From contig NZ_CANLFS010000007.1 of the NCBI RefSeq assembly GCF_947490095.1, positions 1 through 64,000 on the forward strand: 64,000 nt of DNA, in the 5' to 3' direction. The stretch's first letter is position 1. Each line of letters starts with the position of its first letter. The translations under genes and the position numbers were made by a program. Positions 53,697-61,860 of this stretch are shown in pieces. The notes below the pieces were generated by a model, which was given only the letters and a program-made list of their open reading frames with translations, ran no database searches and was not told where the DNA came from. Source of the DNA: an uncultured Halomonas sp. Lineage in GTDB: Bacteria > Pseudomonadota > Gammaproteobacteria > Pseudomonadales > Halomonadaceae.

Positions 53697-54115
53697 CTCC
53701 CGTGAGCCATCAGGCGCTTGAGGCCGTCGCGGATCTGCAGCTTGGCCGCTTGCCAGCGTGATGGCGCCGTTGGTGCCGAAGGCGCTTGGGGAAGCGCCGA
53801 GCTGGCACGTTGCAGCGCGTCGATGATGGCGTCCAGCTGGCGATGACAGCGGGTGGTGTCCAGGCCCCCGGGGCATAGACCCAGCAGCTGTTCGCACTCC
53901 TCGCTGGCTTGCGCAAGGGCGTGGCGGGCCGTGTCGTCAACCTCCGGCAGTTCCTGGCATTCTTTCAGTTCACGCAAGAGCATCATCAGCATCTTGCTGT
54001 CGAGCCAGCAGGGAACGCTATGACTGGCCTTTCCGGCGAGGGAGTTCTTGACCGCCTGAAAGGAGACCTGCAGGAAAACCGTCGTGTAGTAGGCCTTGGG
54101 GCGGTGCGAGCTCAT
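53693..54115 (-). CDS. Hypothetical protein
   Basis: Unrecognised 140-residue soluble protein. It has four or five cysteines (VPCWLDSKM, ECQELP, EECEQLLGLCPGG, TTRCHRQLD), a mostly helical composition and a proline-rich linker (PQAPSAPTAPS) before a basic C-terminal helix. GGAG lies 13 bases before the chosen ATG; a longer start at 54154 is possible. It overlaps the preceding convergent gene by four bases and lies 78 bp downstream of the DUF503 gene on the same strand. Confidence 0.55.
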   Translation of the reverse strand: MSSHRPKAYYTTVFLQVSFQAVKNSLAGKASHSVPCWLDSKMLMMLLRELKECQELPEVDDTARHALAQASEECEQLLGLCPGGLDTTRCHRQLDAIIDALQRASSALPQAPSAPTAPSRWQAAKLQIRDGLKRLMAHGS

Positions 54116-54193
54116 GGTATTCAGGCTTCTCCAGGAAACAAGAATTATTATCAATTGTGGGCTTTGTCGCGCCTGTCGTCAATGATGGCACCG

Positions 54194-54475
54194 CTATAGC
54201 ATCTCTCGCGTTGCCTCCATTACCCGCCCGTCCACGGTGCGCTGGACCTTGTCCTCGATCTCGCTGAGCAGGGCCTCTACCTTGGGCAGGGGGTTGGCGG
54301 CCGCCACGAAGGTCCATTCGCTGATATCCAGGCGGTCGTGATCGCCGCTTTCGCAAACCGCTATCGCCGGGTTGCGACCGAAGCGTTCGTGCAGGCCGCC
54401 CATCCGCTGGCGCTTCTCCTTCAGCGAGCGGCAGCCCGGCAGCGAAATGCGCAGGGTGAGAACACCGATGAACAT
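54194..54475 (-). CDS. DUF503 family protein
   Basis: Small conserved protein of the DUF503/YlxP type; relatives are often encoded beside translation factors, and the function is unknown. The typical text is GVLTLRISLPGCRSLKEKRQ at the N-terminus, AVCESGDHDRLD in the middle and a C-terminal helix. 93 residues is the normal length. GGAGG lies seven bases before the ATG. The 284-bp gap upstream has a TATAAT at 54581-54586 pointing toward the YkvI-type gene but no good -35 box. Confidence 0.82.
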   Translation of the reverse strand: MFIGVLTLRISLPGCRSLKEKRQRMGGLHERFGRNPAIAVCESGDHDRLDISEWTFVAAANPLPKVEALLSEIEDKVQRTVDGRVMEATREML

Positions 54476-54759
54476 GGAACCTCCATTAAGTCCTTGCTTG
54501 CGAGGGCGGAGAATAATCCCTCGCGTAAGACCAAAGTAGAATCGAAGGGTGTTATTTCCTGGCTAGTGCCTTGTATTCCTTATAATAAACCAAGTTTCTT
54601 ATCGTATACTCCTGCGCATCTGATCATTACGGCAGCCCCCCGTATTCCCGAACCGGATCCGTCCACGATGGACCCGGCGCAATGCCTGTATTGATTCTCG
54701 ATAAGCCGGCCCGCGGTAGGGTGGGCCCTAGAAACCATTGGTACTTGAGGTAATTTTTC

Positions 54760-55857
54760 ATGAGCAAACAGCCTTTCCTGATCGCCATGACCTTCATGTC
54801 GATCATCGTCGGTGGCGGCTTCGCCTCGGGACAGGAGGTGCTGCAGTTCTTCACCGGCTATGGGGTGATCGGTATCGCCGGCACCCTGGTCAGTGGCCTG
54901 CTGTTTGCGTTTCTCGGTATGCAGATCGCGCGGATGAGCTCCACCATGCAGGCGAGCTCCCACAAGGAGGTACTGGAAGCGCTCTTCGGCAAGCGTGCCG
55001 GGCTGGTCATCGATCTGGTGCTCTCCTTCTTCCTGTTCGGTGTCGGGGTGGTGATGCTGGCCGGCAGTGGCTCCATCTTCGCCCAGCAGTACGGCCTTCC
55101 GCCGCTGTTTGGCGGTGTGCTGCTCAGTGTACTGGTCATCCTGACGCTGTGCCTGCGAGTGCGGGGCATCATCAACTTGATCAGCCTGATCATGCCGGTT
55201 CTGCTGCTGCTGGTGCTGACCATTACCGTCTACTCCTTCTTCACCAGCAGCGCGTCTCTGGAGACGCTGGAAGCGGCCGCCGCCGAGGTGCCGACCATCA
55301 GTGATAGCTGGTCGTTCTCGCATTGGATTATCGGCGCACTGCTCTATGCGTCCTTCAATATAGCCGTTGGCTTCCCCATGCTGTCGGTGATCGGTGGCCT
55401 GACTCGTAATACACGTGAGGCATCCCTGGGGGGCATCCTCGGAGGCGTGGGGCTCGGTGTGCTGATCTTCCTGCTCAATATCGGCCTGTTTGCCAATCTC
55501 GAGCGCCTGGTCGGCGTGGATATGCCCTCGCTGATGCTTGCCACGGCGGTCTCGCCGGTGGTGGCCGTGGTGATGTCCGTGGCATTGATCTGCATGATCT
55601 ACAGTACTGCCGTCGGCATGTTCTTCGCCTTCAGCGCGCGCTTTGCCACCCCGGAGTCCGGACGTTTCAAGGTGTTCAGCGTTATCTTCACCCTGGTGGG
55701 GCTGGTGTTGAGCCAGTTCGGATTCAGCGCTCTGATCGGTACCGTCTACCCCATGCTGGGCGTGGTGGGATTGATTCTGATCGTTGCCCTGGGTATTCGC
55801 TGGAACAGCACGCGCAAGCAAGGCAAGGCCCAGTCGGCGAGCGCCGCCAGCCGCTGA
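54760..55857 (+). CDS. YkvI-like membrane transporter family protein
   Basis: Integral membrane protein with about ten hydrophobic helices, of the YkvI family distantly related to APC-fold transporters; substrate unknown. The first helix has IIVGGGFASGQEVLQFF, a Gly-rich unwound segment typical of this fold. Other helices: FFLFGVGVVMLAGSG, IIGALLYASFNIAVGFPML and FGFSALIGTVYPMLGVVGL. 365 residues. TGAGG lies upstream of the ATG. A hairpin follows the gene. Confidence 0.85.
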   Translation: MSKQPFLIAMTFMSIIVGGGFASGQEVLQFFTGYGVIGIAGTLVSGLLFAFLGMQIARMSSTMQASSHKEVLEALFGKRAGLVIDLVLSFFLFGVGVVMLAGSGSIFAQQYGLPPLFGGVLLSVLVILTLCLRVRGIINLISLIMPVLLLLVLTITVYSFFTSSASLETLEAAAAEVPTISDSWSFSHWIIGALLYASFNIAVGFPMLSVIGGLTRNTREASLGGILGGVGLGVLIFLLNIGLFANLERLVGVDMPSLMLATAVSPVVAVVMSVALICMIYSTAVGMFFAFSARFATPESGRFKVFSVIFTLVGLVLSQFGFSALIGTVYPMLGVVGLILIVALGIRWNSTRKQGKAQSASAASR

Positions 55858-55924
55858 TACCTCCTCTACCCGGTGTCCGCAGGGACGCCGGGGCTCCGGT
55901 ACCGTAAGCGGTAGTGAGAGTGCC

Positions 55925-55960
55925 AGGCCGGCTACGGTTGCCCGTGGCCGGCCTTTCTCA
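55925..55960 (+). terminator. Possible terminator after YkvI-like gene
   Basis: AGGCCGGC (55925-55932) pairs with GCCGGCCT (55947-55954), followed by TTCTCATATCTT. The stem is strong but the T-run is poor and the loop is 14 bases. It lies 67 bp after the stop codon. Confidence 0.5.
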
Positions 55961-56059
55961 TATCTTGAGGTGATGAGGTCGCGACGCTGCAGGCGGCGCA
56001 ACCCGGTCTTTCCGCGTTGAGCTTTCAGTGGCTAATGCACCGATATGGGGGGATTCATC

Positions 56060-56326
56060 ATGGCTGGCGGTTGGACCCGAGACGGAGCCGTACAGGATCA
56101 GATTGATGCCACCGTGGAAGAGGCGGTCGATAGGGCGCGCACCAGCCTTCGGGGTGGAGACAGCGCGGAGTTTTGCGTGGAGTGTGATGCGGCCATCCCG
56201 GAGGGACGGCGTACTGCGCTCCCGGGGGTACAGCTTTGCGTCGCTTGCCAGTCGCGCCTGGAAGCCAGGGGCGTGGATGTCGCCGCCATCAATCGGCGGG
56301 GCAGCAAGGACAGCCAGCTCAGGTGA
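56060..56326 (+). CDS. ybiI: DksA/TraR-type zinc finger protein YbiI
   Basis: Small zinc-finger protein like E. coli YbiI; role unknown, related to the C-terminal finger of DksA. The start MAGGWTRDGAVQDQIDATVE, the four cysteines in FCVECDAAIP and LCVACQ, and the C-terminus NRRGSKDSQLR are very close to YbiI. 88 residues. GGGGGGA lies about six bases before the chosen ATG; another ATG five codons upstream overlaps that purine run. Confidence 0.92.
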   Translation: MAGGWTRDGAVQDQIDATVEEAVDRARTSLRGGDSAEFCVECDAAIPEGRRTALPGVQLCVACQSRLEARGVDVAAINRRGSKDSQLR

Positions 56327-56372
56327 CCCCCCTCGCGGCCCTACCAACTCACACGTTTAAGGCAGAACGAAG

Positions 56373-57047
56373 ATGAGATCTACCGTATTGATCACCGGCG
56401 CCAATCGCGGCGTCGGGCTCGCCCTGGCGCGTCATTATCATGCCGCCGGCTGGGCGGTAATCGGCGTATGCCGCAGTGGCGGCGAGGAGGCGGCCGAGCT
56501 GCGCGACGTCGCCGAGACGCTGATCGAAGGCATCGACGTGACCCGCGAAGGGGACGTGGCACGGCTGGCGCAAGAGCTGGCGGGCCGCCGCCTGGAGCTG
56601 CTGATCAACAACGCCGGCCTGCTGCAGGATGAGGTGCTCGGCGATATCGACTTCGACTCACTTCGCACCCAGATGGAGATCAACGCCTATGCGCCGCTGC
56701 GCGTGACCGAGGCGCTGCTGGAGAACCTGGGAGAGGGCGCGAAGGTCGCCAATATCACCAGCCGCATGGGGTCCATCGCCGACAACGACTCCGGCGGGCG
56801 CTACGGCTATCGCGCCTCCAAGGCGGCGCTCAATGCCTTCGGCAAGTCGCTCGCCGTGGACCTCGAGCCCCGCGGTATCGCCGTGGCCCAGATTCACCCG
56901 GGCTATGTGCAGACGCGCATGGTCAACTTCGGCGGCATGATCAGCGCCGAGGAGGCCGCCACGGGCATCGCCCAGCGCATCGAGGCGCTGACGCTTGAGA
57001 ACAGCGGCGGCTTCTGGCACAGCAGCGGCGAGGCGCTGCCCTGGTAG
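56373..57047 (+). CDS. Short-chain dehydrogenase/reductase (C-factor-like)
   Basis: NAD(P)-binding SDR enzyme of unknown substrate. The glycine motif is ITGANRGVGLALA, NNAGLL follows, and the catalytic Ser-Tyr-Lys set is NITSRMGS and YGYRASKAALN. The ending (QIHPGYVQTRMV) is typical of classical SDRs, near the C-factor/CsgA group. 224 residues. It is 46 bp after ybiI. Confidence 0.88.
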   Translation: MRSTVLITGANRGVGLALARHYHAAGWAVIGVCRSGGEEAAELRDVAETLIEGIDVTREGDVARLAQELAGRRLELLINNAGLLQDEVLGDIDFDSLRTQMEINAYAPLRVTEALLENLGEGAKVANITSRMGSIADNDSGGRYGYRASKAALNAFGKSLAVDLEPRGIAVAQIHPGYVQTRMVNFGGMISAEEAATGIAQRIEALTLENSGGFWHSSGEALPW

Positions 57048-57121
57048 GGTGAGACGCTGGCGCGGCCGTCGGCGCCGCGCCTTTCTCCTTTTCCTTGCGG
57101 CCCAGGCCGTGGAGGTTGCCC

Positions 57122-58291
57122 ATGACGCTTGCCACGACCGCCGACAGGGCGCGGCCCGAGCCCAATCGCCTGGCGGGCATGAGCTGGGCACACTTCCTCA
57201 ACGACGGTGCCGCCAACTATTTGCCGGGCGTTCTGCCGGCCATTCTGATATCGCTGAACCTGTCGGTGGCGCTGGCGGGCACCATCATGGCGGCCCTGCT
57301 GATAGGCCAGGCCCTGCAGCCGCTGGTCGGCCTGCTGGCGGATCGCCTGGGCGGTCGTCTCATGGTGGTGGCCGGACTCGCCGGCTCATCGCTGGGCGGC
57401 GCGCTGGTCGGCTTCGTATCGGGGCTGTGGTCGCTGCTGGGAGTGCTGGCCCTGATTGGCATCTCCAACTCGTTCTTCCATCCCCAGGCACTGGCCGGCA
57501 TCCGGCAGCTGGGCGGCAGCCGGCCGGGCATGGCCATGTCGATCTTCATGGTGGGGGGTGAAGTGGGGCGCGGCCTGTGGCCGGCGCTGGCCAGCTGGGT
57601 GGTGGTGCAGTGGGGCCTGGGTTATCTCTGGGTGCTCACCCTGCCGGCGCTGTTCTCCCTGCCGCTGCTGCTGCGCTGGGCACCCCGGCTGCCGGCTCGC
57701 ACGGCCGAGGCAACGCCCATTGCCTGGCGCGATCATGCCGGGCCGGTGACGCGGCTGGTCGCCTTTTCGACGCTGCGCTCGCTGATGATCTTCACGGTGG
57801 TGACCTTCGTGCCCTTGGCCTGGACGCAGGCCGGGGGGGCGCTGACCACCGGTGCCAGCTTTATCACGGTGATGCTGCTGGTAGGGGTGATCGGCAACGT
57901 GGGGGGCGGACACCTATCCGACAAGGTGGGACGGCGGCCGCTGCTGATCGCGGCGATGGCCCTGGCAAGCGCCATGCTCGCCGCTTTCCTGCTGTCCAGC
58001 GGCGGCTGGCTGTGGGTGGTGCTGGGCGTGCTGGGGATCTGCCTGTTCGCCACGCTGCCGTTGGGTGTGCTGGTGGCCCAGGACATCCTGCCCGAGAATC
58101 GCTCGCTAGGTTCGGGACTCGCCCTGGGACTCTCCAACGGCCTCGCGGCGCTGGGTATCATGGCGCTGGGGCCGGTAGCGGCCGCCTGGGGGCCGACGGT
58201 GCCGCTATGGATCGCCCTGGCCGGCGGGGTGATCAGTGTACCGCTGGCCATCGGCCTGCCGGAGCATGTGACGCCATCCCGGCAGGCGTAA
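57122..58291 (+). CDS. MFS transporter, fosmidomycin-resistance (Fsr) type
   Basis: Twelve-helix major facilitator efflux protein. The N-terminus WAHFLNDGAANYLPGVLPAI is the hallmark of the Fsr subgroup. GQALQPLVGLLADRLGGR is the loop 2-3 motif, repeated as GGHLSDKVGRRPLL between helices 8 and 9. FFHPQALAGIRQLGG is also typical. 389 residues. GGAGG precedes the ATG by seven bases. It converges on the methyltransferase gene with a 32-bp gap. Confidence 0.88.
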   Translation: MTLATTADRARPEPNRLAGMSWAHFLNDGAANYLPGVLPAILISLNLSVALAGTIMAALLIGQALQPLVGLLADRLGGRLMVVAGLAGSSLGGALVGFVSGLWSLLGVLALIGISNSFFHPQALAGIRQLGGSRPGMAMSIFMVGGEVGRGLWPALASWVVVQWGLGYLWVLTLPALFSLPLLLRWAPRLPARTAEATPIAWRDHAGPVTRLVAFSTLRSLMIFTVVTFVPLAWTQAGGALTTGASFITVMLLVGVIGNVGGGHLSDKVGRRPLLIAAMALASAMLAAFLLSSGGWLWVVLGVLGICLFATLPLGVLVAQDILPENRSLGSGLALGLSNGLAALGIMALGPVAAAWGPTVPLWIALAGGVISVPLAIGLPEHVTPSRQA

Positions 58292-58323
58292 CGATCTCGC
58301 CGTACGACCGGGGCCCCGGGTTC

Positions 58324-59211
58324 TCAGGTTCTCAGGCGCTCGGCCAATTCGGCGATATGCGCCGGGCTGACTTCACAGCAGCCACCCACTATCGAGGCTC
58401 CCCGCGCGACCCAGCCACAGGCGTGCTCGGCATAGCCCGCGGGGTCGAGGTCCTGGCGTGCCTCGAGGCCATCCACCGTGCCGCCGGGCGCAAGGTCCGC
58501 GGCCGAGGTAAAGGCATTGGCGTAGCCGCCGAATGGCACGCCAAGGTCTTCGAGCGCGTCCATGGCGGTGGTGACCGCCTCGGGCACCGAGCAGTTGATC
58601 AGCACCGCCGAGGCGCCGGCGGCGACGACCGCCCGGGCCGCTTCGCCCAGCGATTCGCCGGAGCGCAGGCGCCTGCCGTCGGCGTCATCCACCGAGAAGG
58701 CGACCCACACCGGCAGGTCGTGGTCTACCGCGGCCTGGGTTGCCGCCAGGGCCTCGCGGGTCAGGGTCATGGTCTCGCAGATAAACAGGTCGACCCCCTC
58801 GGCCTGGACCTCTACCAGGCGACGGTAATCACGCCGGCAGGTGGCATCGTCCGGGACCACCTCGGCGTGATAGCTCGCCACCAGCGGAGGCAGGCAGCCG
58901 GCGATGCGCACCGCCTGGCCACTCTCGTCCCGCGCCTGATGAGCGGCACCCAGCGCGGCGGCATGCAGGGCCTCGAACAGGGCGGGGTCGCTGTCGCGAG
59001 CCAGGCGCTGCGGCGTCACCGTATAGTTGTTGGTCGTGATGATGTGGGCCCCGGCGGCGATGAAGTCGCGATGCACCGCGGTGACCAGATGAGGTTCATC
59101 CAGCATGACCTGGGCGGACCAGAGTGGCGTGGCGGGGCTCTCGCTGCGCCGCCTGAGTTCCTGCCCCATTCCTCCATCCAGCAGTGTCAGGTGATGTTGT
59201 ATCGGGCTCAT
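58324..59211 (-). CDS. Homocysteine S-methyltransferase family protein
   Basis: Zinc-dependent methyltransferase domain that uses homocysteine, typically with S-methylmethionine as donor (MmuM type). The N-terminus is LTLLDGGMGQELRRR, the zinc ligands are in INCSVPEAV and IVGGCCEVSPAHI, and TTNNYTVTPQRLA is typical. 295 residues. AAGGACAG precedes the chosen ATG by four bases. It follows the SDR gene at 59294 on the same strand after 82 bp. Confidence 0.88.
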   Translation of the reverse strand: MSPIQHHLTLLDGGMGQELRRRSESPATPLWSAQVMLDEPHLVTAVHRDFIAAGAHIITTNNYTVTPQRLARDSDPALFEALHAAALGAAHQARDESGQAVRIAGCLPPLVASYHAEVVPDDATCRRDYRRLVEVQAEGVDLFICETMTLTREALAATQAAVDHDLPVWVAFSVDDADGRRLRSGESLGEAARAVVAAGASAVLINCSVPEAVTTAMDALEDLGVPFGGYANAFTSAADLAPGGTVDGLEARQDLDPAGYAEHACGWVARGASIVGGCCEVSPAHIAELAERLRT

Positions 59212-59293
59212 GGGGCTGTCCTTGTGATGAATGATTGGGGGTACGGCTTCCAGGGGGCGGTGGTCGGCGGCTTCCGGGTGAGGCGCCGATTCT

Positions 59294-60157
59294 CTATTCG
59301 CGTTCGTCCCGAGTCGAGCGCAGCAGCACACGATCCATGCCTGCGGTGCTCAGCACGCGCCTGAGTGCCGCGAACAGATGGGTCGGCAGTGTGACCGCAT
59401 AGCGCGGCCGTGGTCGCTTGCTCTCCAGGGCATGGATCAGCTTCTTGACCACCGCCTCGGGGCCCAGGGTGAAGGGGGCCTTGCCCTCCTGATTGGCCAG
59501 GCGCGCCTCCACCTGCCGATAGGTGGTGGCGTGGGCGCTCTGGGTAGGGTCGATGTTGGCCTTGAAGGCGCGATAGGCGTTGTCGCGAAAGCGGCTGGTG
59601 ATCGGCCCCGGCTGGATCAAGCTGATATGCACGCCGCTGCCGGCAAGCTCCTGACGCAGGGTGTCGGTCAGGCCTTCGAGGGCGAACTTGGAACACACAT
59701 AGGCGCCGCGATAGGGCAGGGCGGCGATGCCCAGCACCGAGCTGTTGTGCACGATGCGCCCGTGGCCCTGGGCGCGCATCATCGGCAGCACCCGCGTGGT
59801 GAGCTCGTGGGTGCCGAGCAGGTTGGTTTCCAGCTGAGCGCGCAGCACCTCCCGCGACAGGTCCTCCACCGCACCGGGCTGGCCATAGGCGCCGTTGTTG
59901 AACAGCGCCGTCAGGCGGTTTCCGGTGCGTTCCTCGACCGTCGCTACCGCGGCCTCGATGGAGGCGCTGCTATCGAGGTCTAGCCTCAGGGCCTCGAGGC
60001 CTTCCTCCTCGAGCCTGGCCACGTCCGCCTCGGCGCGGGCCGTGGCGAACACCCGCCAACCCCGGGCCGCCAGGGCATGGGCCGCGGCATGACCGATGCC
60101 GCTCGAGCAGCCGGTGATCAGGATGCTGCGCGCGGAGATTTCCTGGGTAGGGGGCAT
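59294..60157 (-). CDS. SDR family oxidoreductase
   Basis: Short-chain dehydrogenase of unknown substrate. Cofactor motif ITGCSSGIGHAAA, then FNNGAYGQPG in place of the usual NNAG, and catalytic HNSSVLG with YVCSKFALEG. The C-terminus is extended and basic (RPRPRYAVTLPTHLFAALRR), as in retinol-dehydrogenase-like members. 287 residues. AGGAGA lies six bases before the chosen ATG. It is 43 bp after the monooxygenase-like gene, so the three minus-strand genes may form an operon. Confidence 0.88.
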   Translation of the reverse strand: MPPTQEISARSILITGCSSGIGHAAAHALAARGWRVFATARAEADVARLEEEGLEALRLDLDSSASIEAAVATVEERTGNRLTALFNNGAYGQPGAVEDLSREVLRAQLETNLLGTHELTTRVLPMMRAQGHGRIVHNSSVLGIAALPYRGAYVCSKFALEGLTDTLRQELAGSGVHISLIQPGPITSRFRDNAYRAFKANIDPTQSAHATTYRQVEARLANQEGKAPFTLGPEAVVKKLIHALESKRPRPRYAVTLPTHLFAALRRVLSTAGMDRVLLRSTRDERE

Positions 60158-60200
60158 GCGGCTCTCCTTGTCACGAGAACCCCGAGGAGGTCGGCCCATG

Positions 60201-60563
60201 TCACGCGTCCTTGAGCCCGAGGTCCGGTGCGTCGAAGTCGGCCGGCTCGTCGGTATAGACGCAGACATTGGCGTCTTCGATATCGCCGTCCTCGGCTTCC
60301 AGGTGGGTGGCGAAGAACTCGCGGATCTCGCGGCGCTGGCAGTGGGCCTCGAAGGCCGCCCGGTTCGCCCACACCTCGTGGAAGACGATAGGGTAGCTGG
60401 TGCCCTGGGCGAAGGGGTTATCGATATGGCGGGTCACGGTGTAGCGCAGGCAGGCGTCTTCGCGATGGGCGTTGGGCTCGAGCCCCTGCAGGGCGCGAAA
60501 CACGGCGTCTTCCCGCCCCGGCTTGGGCTTGAAGCTGGCGATGCAGTAGATCTTCTGTGACAT
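60201..60563 (-). CDS. Antibiotic biosynthesis monooxygenase (ABM) domain protein
   Basis: Small ferredoxin-like alpha/beta-barrel protein of the ABM family. The text is YCIASFKPKPGREDAVFRAL at the start, CLRYTVTRHIDNPF in the middle, and VFHEVWANRAAFEAH with REIREFF. Members are often oxygenases or quinol-related enzymes; the reaction here is unknown. The C-terminus is acidic. 120 residues. AGGA lies eight bases before the ATG. The operator-like sequence at 60656-60731 is upstream. Confidence 0.82.
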   Translation of the reverse strand: MSQKIYCIASFKPKPGREDAVFRALQGLEPNAHREDACLRYTVTRHIDNPFAQGTSYPIVFHEVWANRAAFEAHCQRREIREFFATHLEAEDGDIEDANVCVYTDEPADFDAPDLGLKDA

Positions 60564-61342
60564 CGAAGGTGTCCTGTGAGGGGGTGTGCGCAGACGATAC
60601 CATTGCCCGCCCCGGCGGCATAATCGTGGGGGCCGCGCCATGGCTAGCACGCCTCATGTTTACGGAACGCATTTTTTTCGACACATCACATGGATATGTC
60701 GATATGGTAAACATGTCGACCGAACATGTTTAAAAAATCGGTTTTTTTCGACACGTCGGCTGTGATTAAGGCCTGAATCCCGGTTCGAGCCGCACTGGCG
60801 GAGCTCAAGCAGGCGTGAGAGCTGCGGGCCTGCTCATCAATCTGCTATCTCTTCTGGAAGCGCGTGACCCGTCGATGCGCAACGTGGCGGTGTCGTGCGC
60901 CAAGAGTCGTCCAGCGTCGCGGAAGAGGCAGCCGGCTTGCTTCTCCTGCGACCTTGGCATGATTGGTTCTCAGACCGCTTTGGTGTCAGTCTGTCAGCCA
61001 ACCGTGTCGATATGCAGGGAAAGCCCATGATCCTCAAGGAGAAGGATACCCATCTAACTCATCAAGAGTGCCCTAGCCTGCTGGCAGAAAGAGCACTTGT
61101 GTGCCTAAACGTGGGCAGTGCTTCGCAAATTTTCGCAGGATTAGGGTCCCGGATGATCAAATCGCCTATAGGAGTTATTCTCTGCTAGCGGTCAGAAGGC
61201 GAGCGCGTTTTCATGGAACGGGCTACCGCCTTTTTGGAAAATGGCATGACAACAACAAGTCTCGCCGTGTAAAGCATTAAAGGGTGTCGTGAGATTGAAA
61301 GTCAGCCACTCAGAATAAACTACGTGAAAGGGATGTCGACCG
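60564..61342. other. AT-rich intergenic region without a supported gene
   Basis: This gap of about 780 bp contains T-runs, repeats and an inverted repeat near 60656-60754. The 13-mer TTTTTTTCGACAC occurs at 60672-60684 and 60742-60754. Two short plus-strand frames at 60815-61030 and 60895-61188 have no recognisable product and overlap each other. The region could be decayed mobile DNA, but no transposase motif or terminal repeat is visible. AAGGG precedes the small gene that begins at 61343. Confidence 0.5.
60656..60731 (-). promoter_or_regulatory. Operator-like inverted repeat upstream of ABM gene
   Basis: AAACATGT (60709-60716) and ACATGTTT (60724-60731) are exact complements with seven bases between (CGACCGA). 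A further half-site, CATGTTTA, begins at 60655. Symmetric 8-bp half-sites with short spacing are typical of TetR- or MarR-type operators. It lies about 145-170 bp before the ABM gene start, beside T-runs that could be promoter elements. No regulator gene is adjacent. Confidence 0.35.
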
Positions 61343-61780
61343 ATGAGATACATTGCGTTAGCAACGTTATTTATTATCACCCCTGTGTCTGCCGACATGG
61401 AGCTGAGTATCGGCGGGCTGTCAGGCTGGATTTTGAAAGAAGATGTGGTTGCCATCAAAGGCGAGCCTGACGAGAAAGAAGAATTCTTTGCCAGCATGTA
61501 TACGGAAGCTTATCACTACCCCGGACTTGCGCTATATTTCATGGGCGATCATCTAGTGAGTATTGACGCAGATAGTGAGAACTACTGTACTGCACAGCAT
61601 ATATGTCCGGGCGACCATATTGACCAGGCCATTGCTGCTTATGGCGAACCGGACATAAAAGTCTACGACGCTGTTGATTATGACCAATACAATTTCTATG
61701 ACGCCATGCACCACGGCTGCTGGTACATCTCTAGCGTTGATGGTCAAAACATCGAGGAAATTTCAATAGCCTGTCATTGA
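61343..61780 (+). CDS. Small secreted protein of unknown function
   Basis: Unrecognised 145-residue protein. A signal peptide is clear (MRYIALATLFIITPVSA, then DMEL). The mature part is acidic, rich in Asp, Glu, Tyr and His, with four Cys that could form two disulfides (YCTAQHICPGD, GCWYIS, IACH). The pattern IGGLSGWILKEDVVAIKGEPDEKE and AIAAYGEPDIKV (excerpts) suggests two related small beta units. Start follows AAGGG. Lower G+C than neighbours hints at recent acquisition. Confidence 0.6.
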   Translation: MRYIALATLFIITPVSADMELSIGGLSGWILKEDVVAIKGEPDEKEEFFASMYTEAYHYPGLALYFMGDHLVSIDADSENYCTAQHICPGDHIDQAIAAYGEPDIKVYDAVDYDQYNFYDAMHHGCWYISSVDGQNIEEISIACH

Positions 61781-61810
61781 TGCTGCCCCACCACTACCAA
61801 AGGGCTTGAC

Positions 61811-61860
61811 GGCTCGCTGACGATGAACTTATCCCCGCCAGCGAGCCGTTCTCCTTCCCT
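61811..61860. terminator. Inverted repeat between convergent genes
   Basis: GGCTCGCTG (61811-61819) and CAGCGAGCC (61839-61847) are exact complements around a 19-base loop, followed on the plus strand by GTTCTCCTTCCCTTA. It sits between the small secreted-protein gene and the sbcC end, so it may stop transcription from either side. The long loop and weak T-run lower confidence. Confidence 0.5.

Noticed and set aside
60815-61188. Two overlapping short frames as a transposase remnant
   Set aside because: No catalytic motif, terminal repeat or target duplication could be seen.
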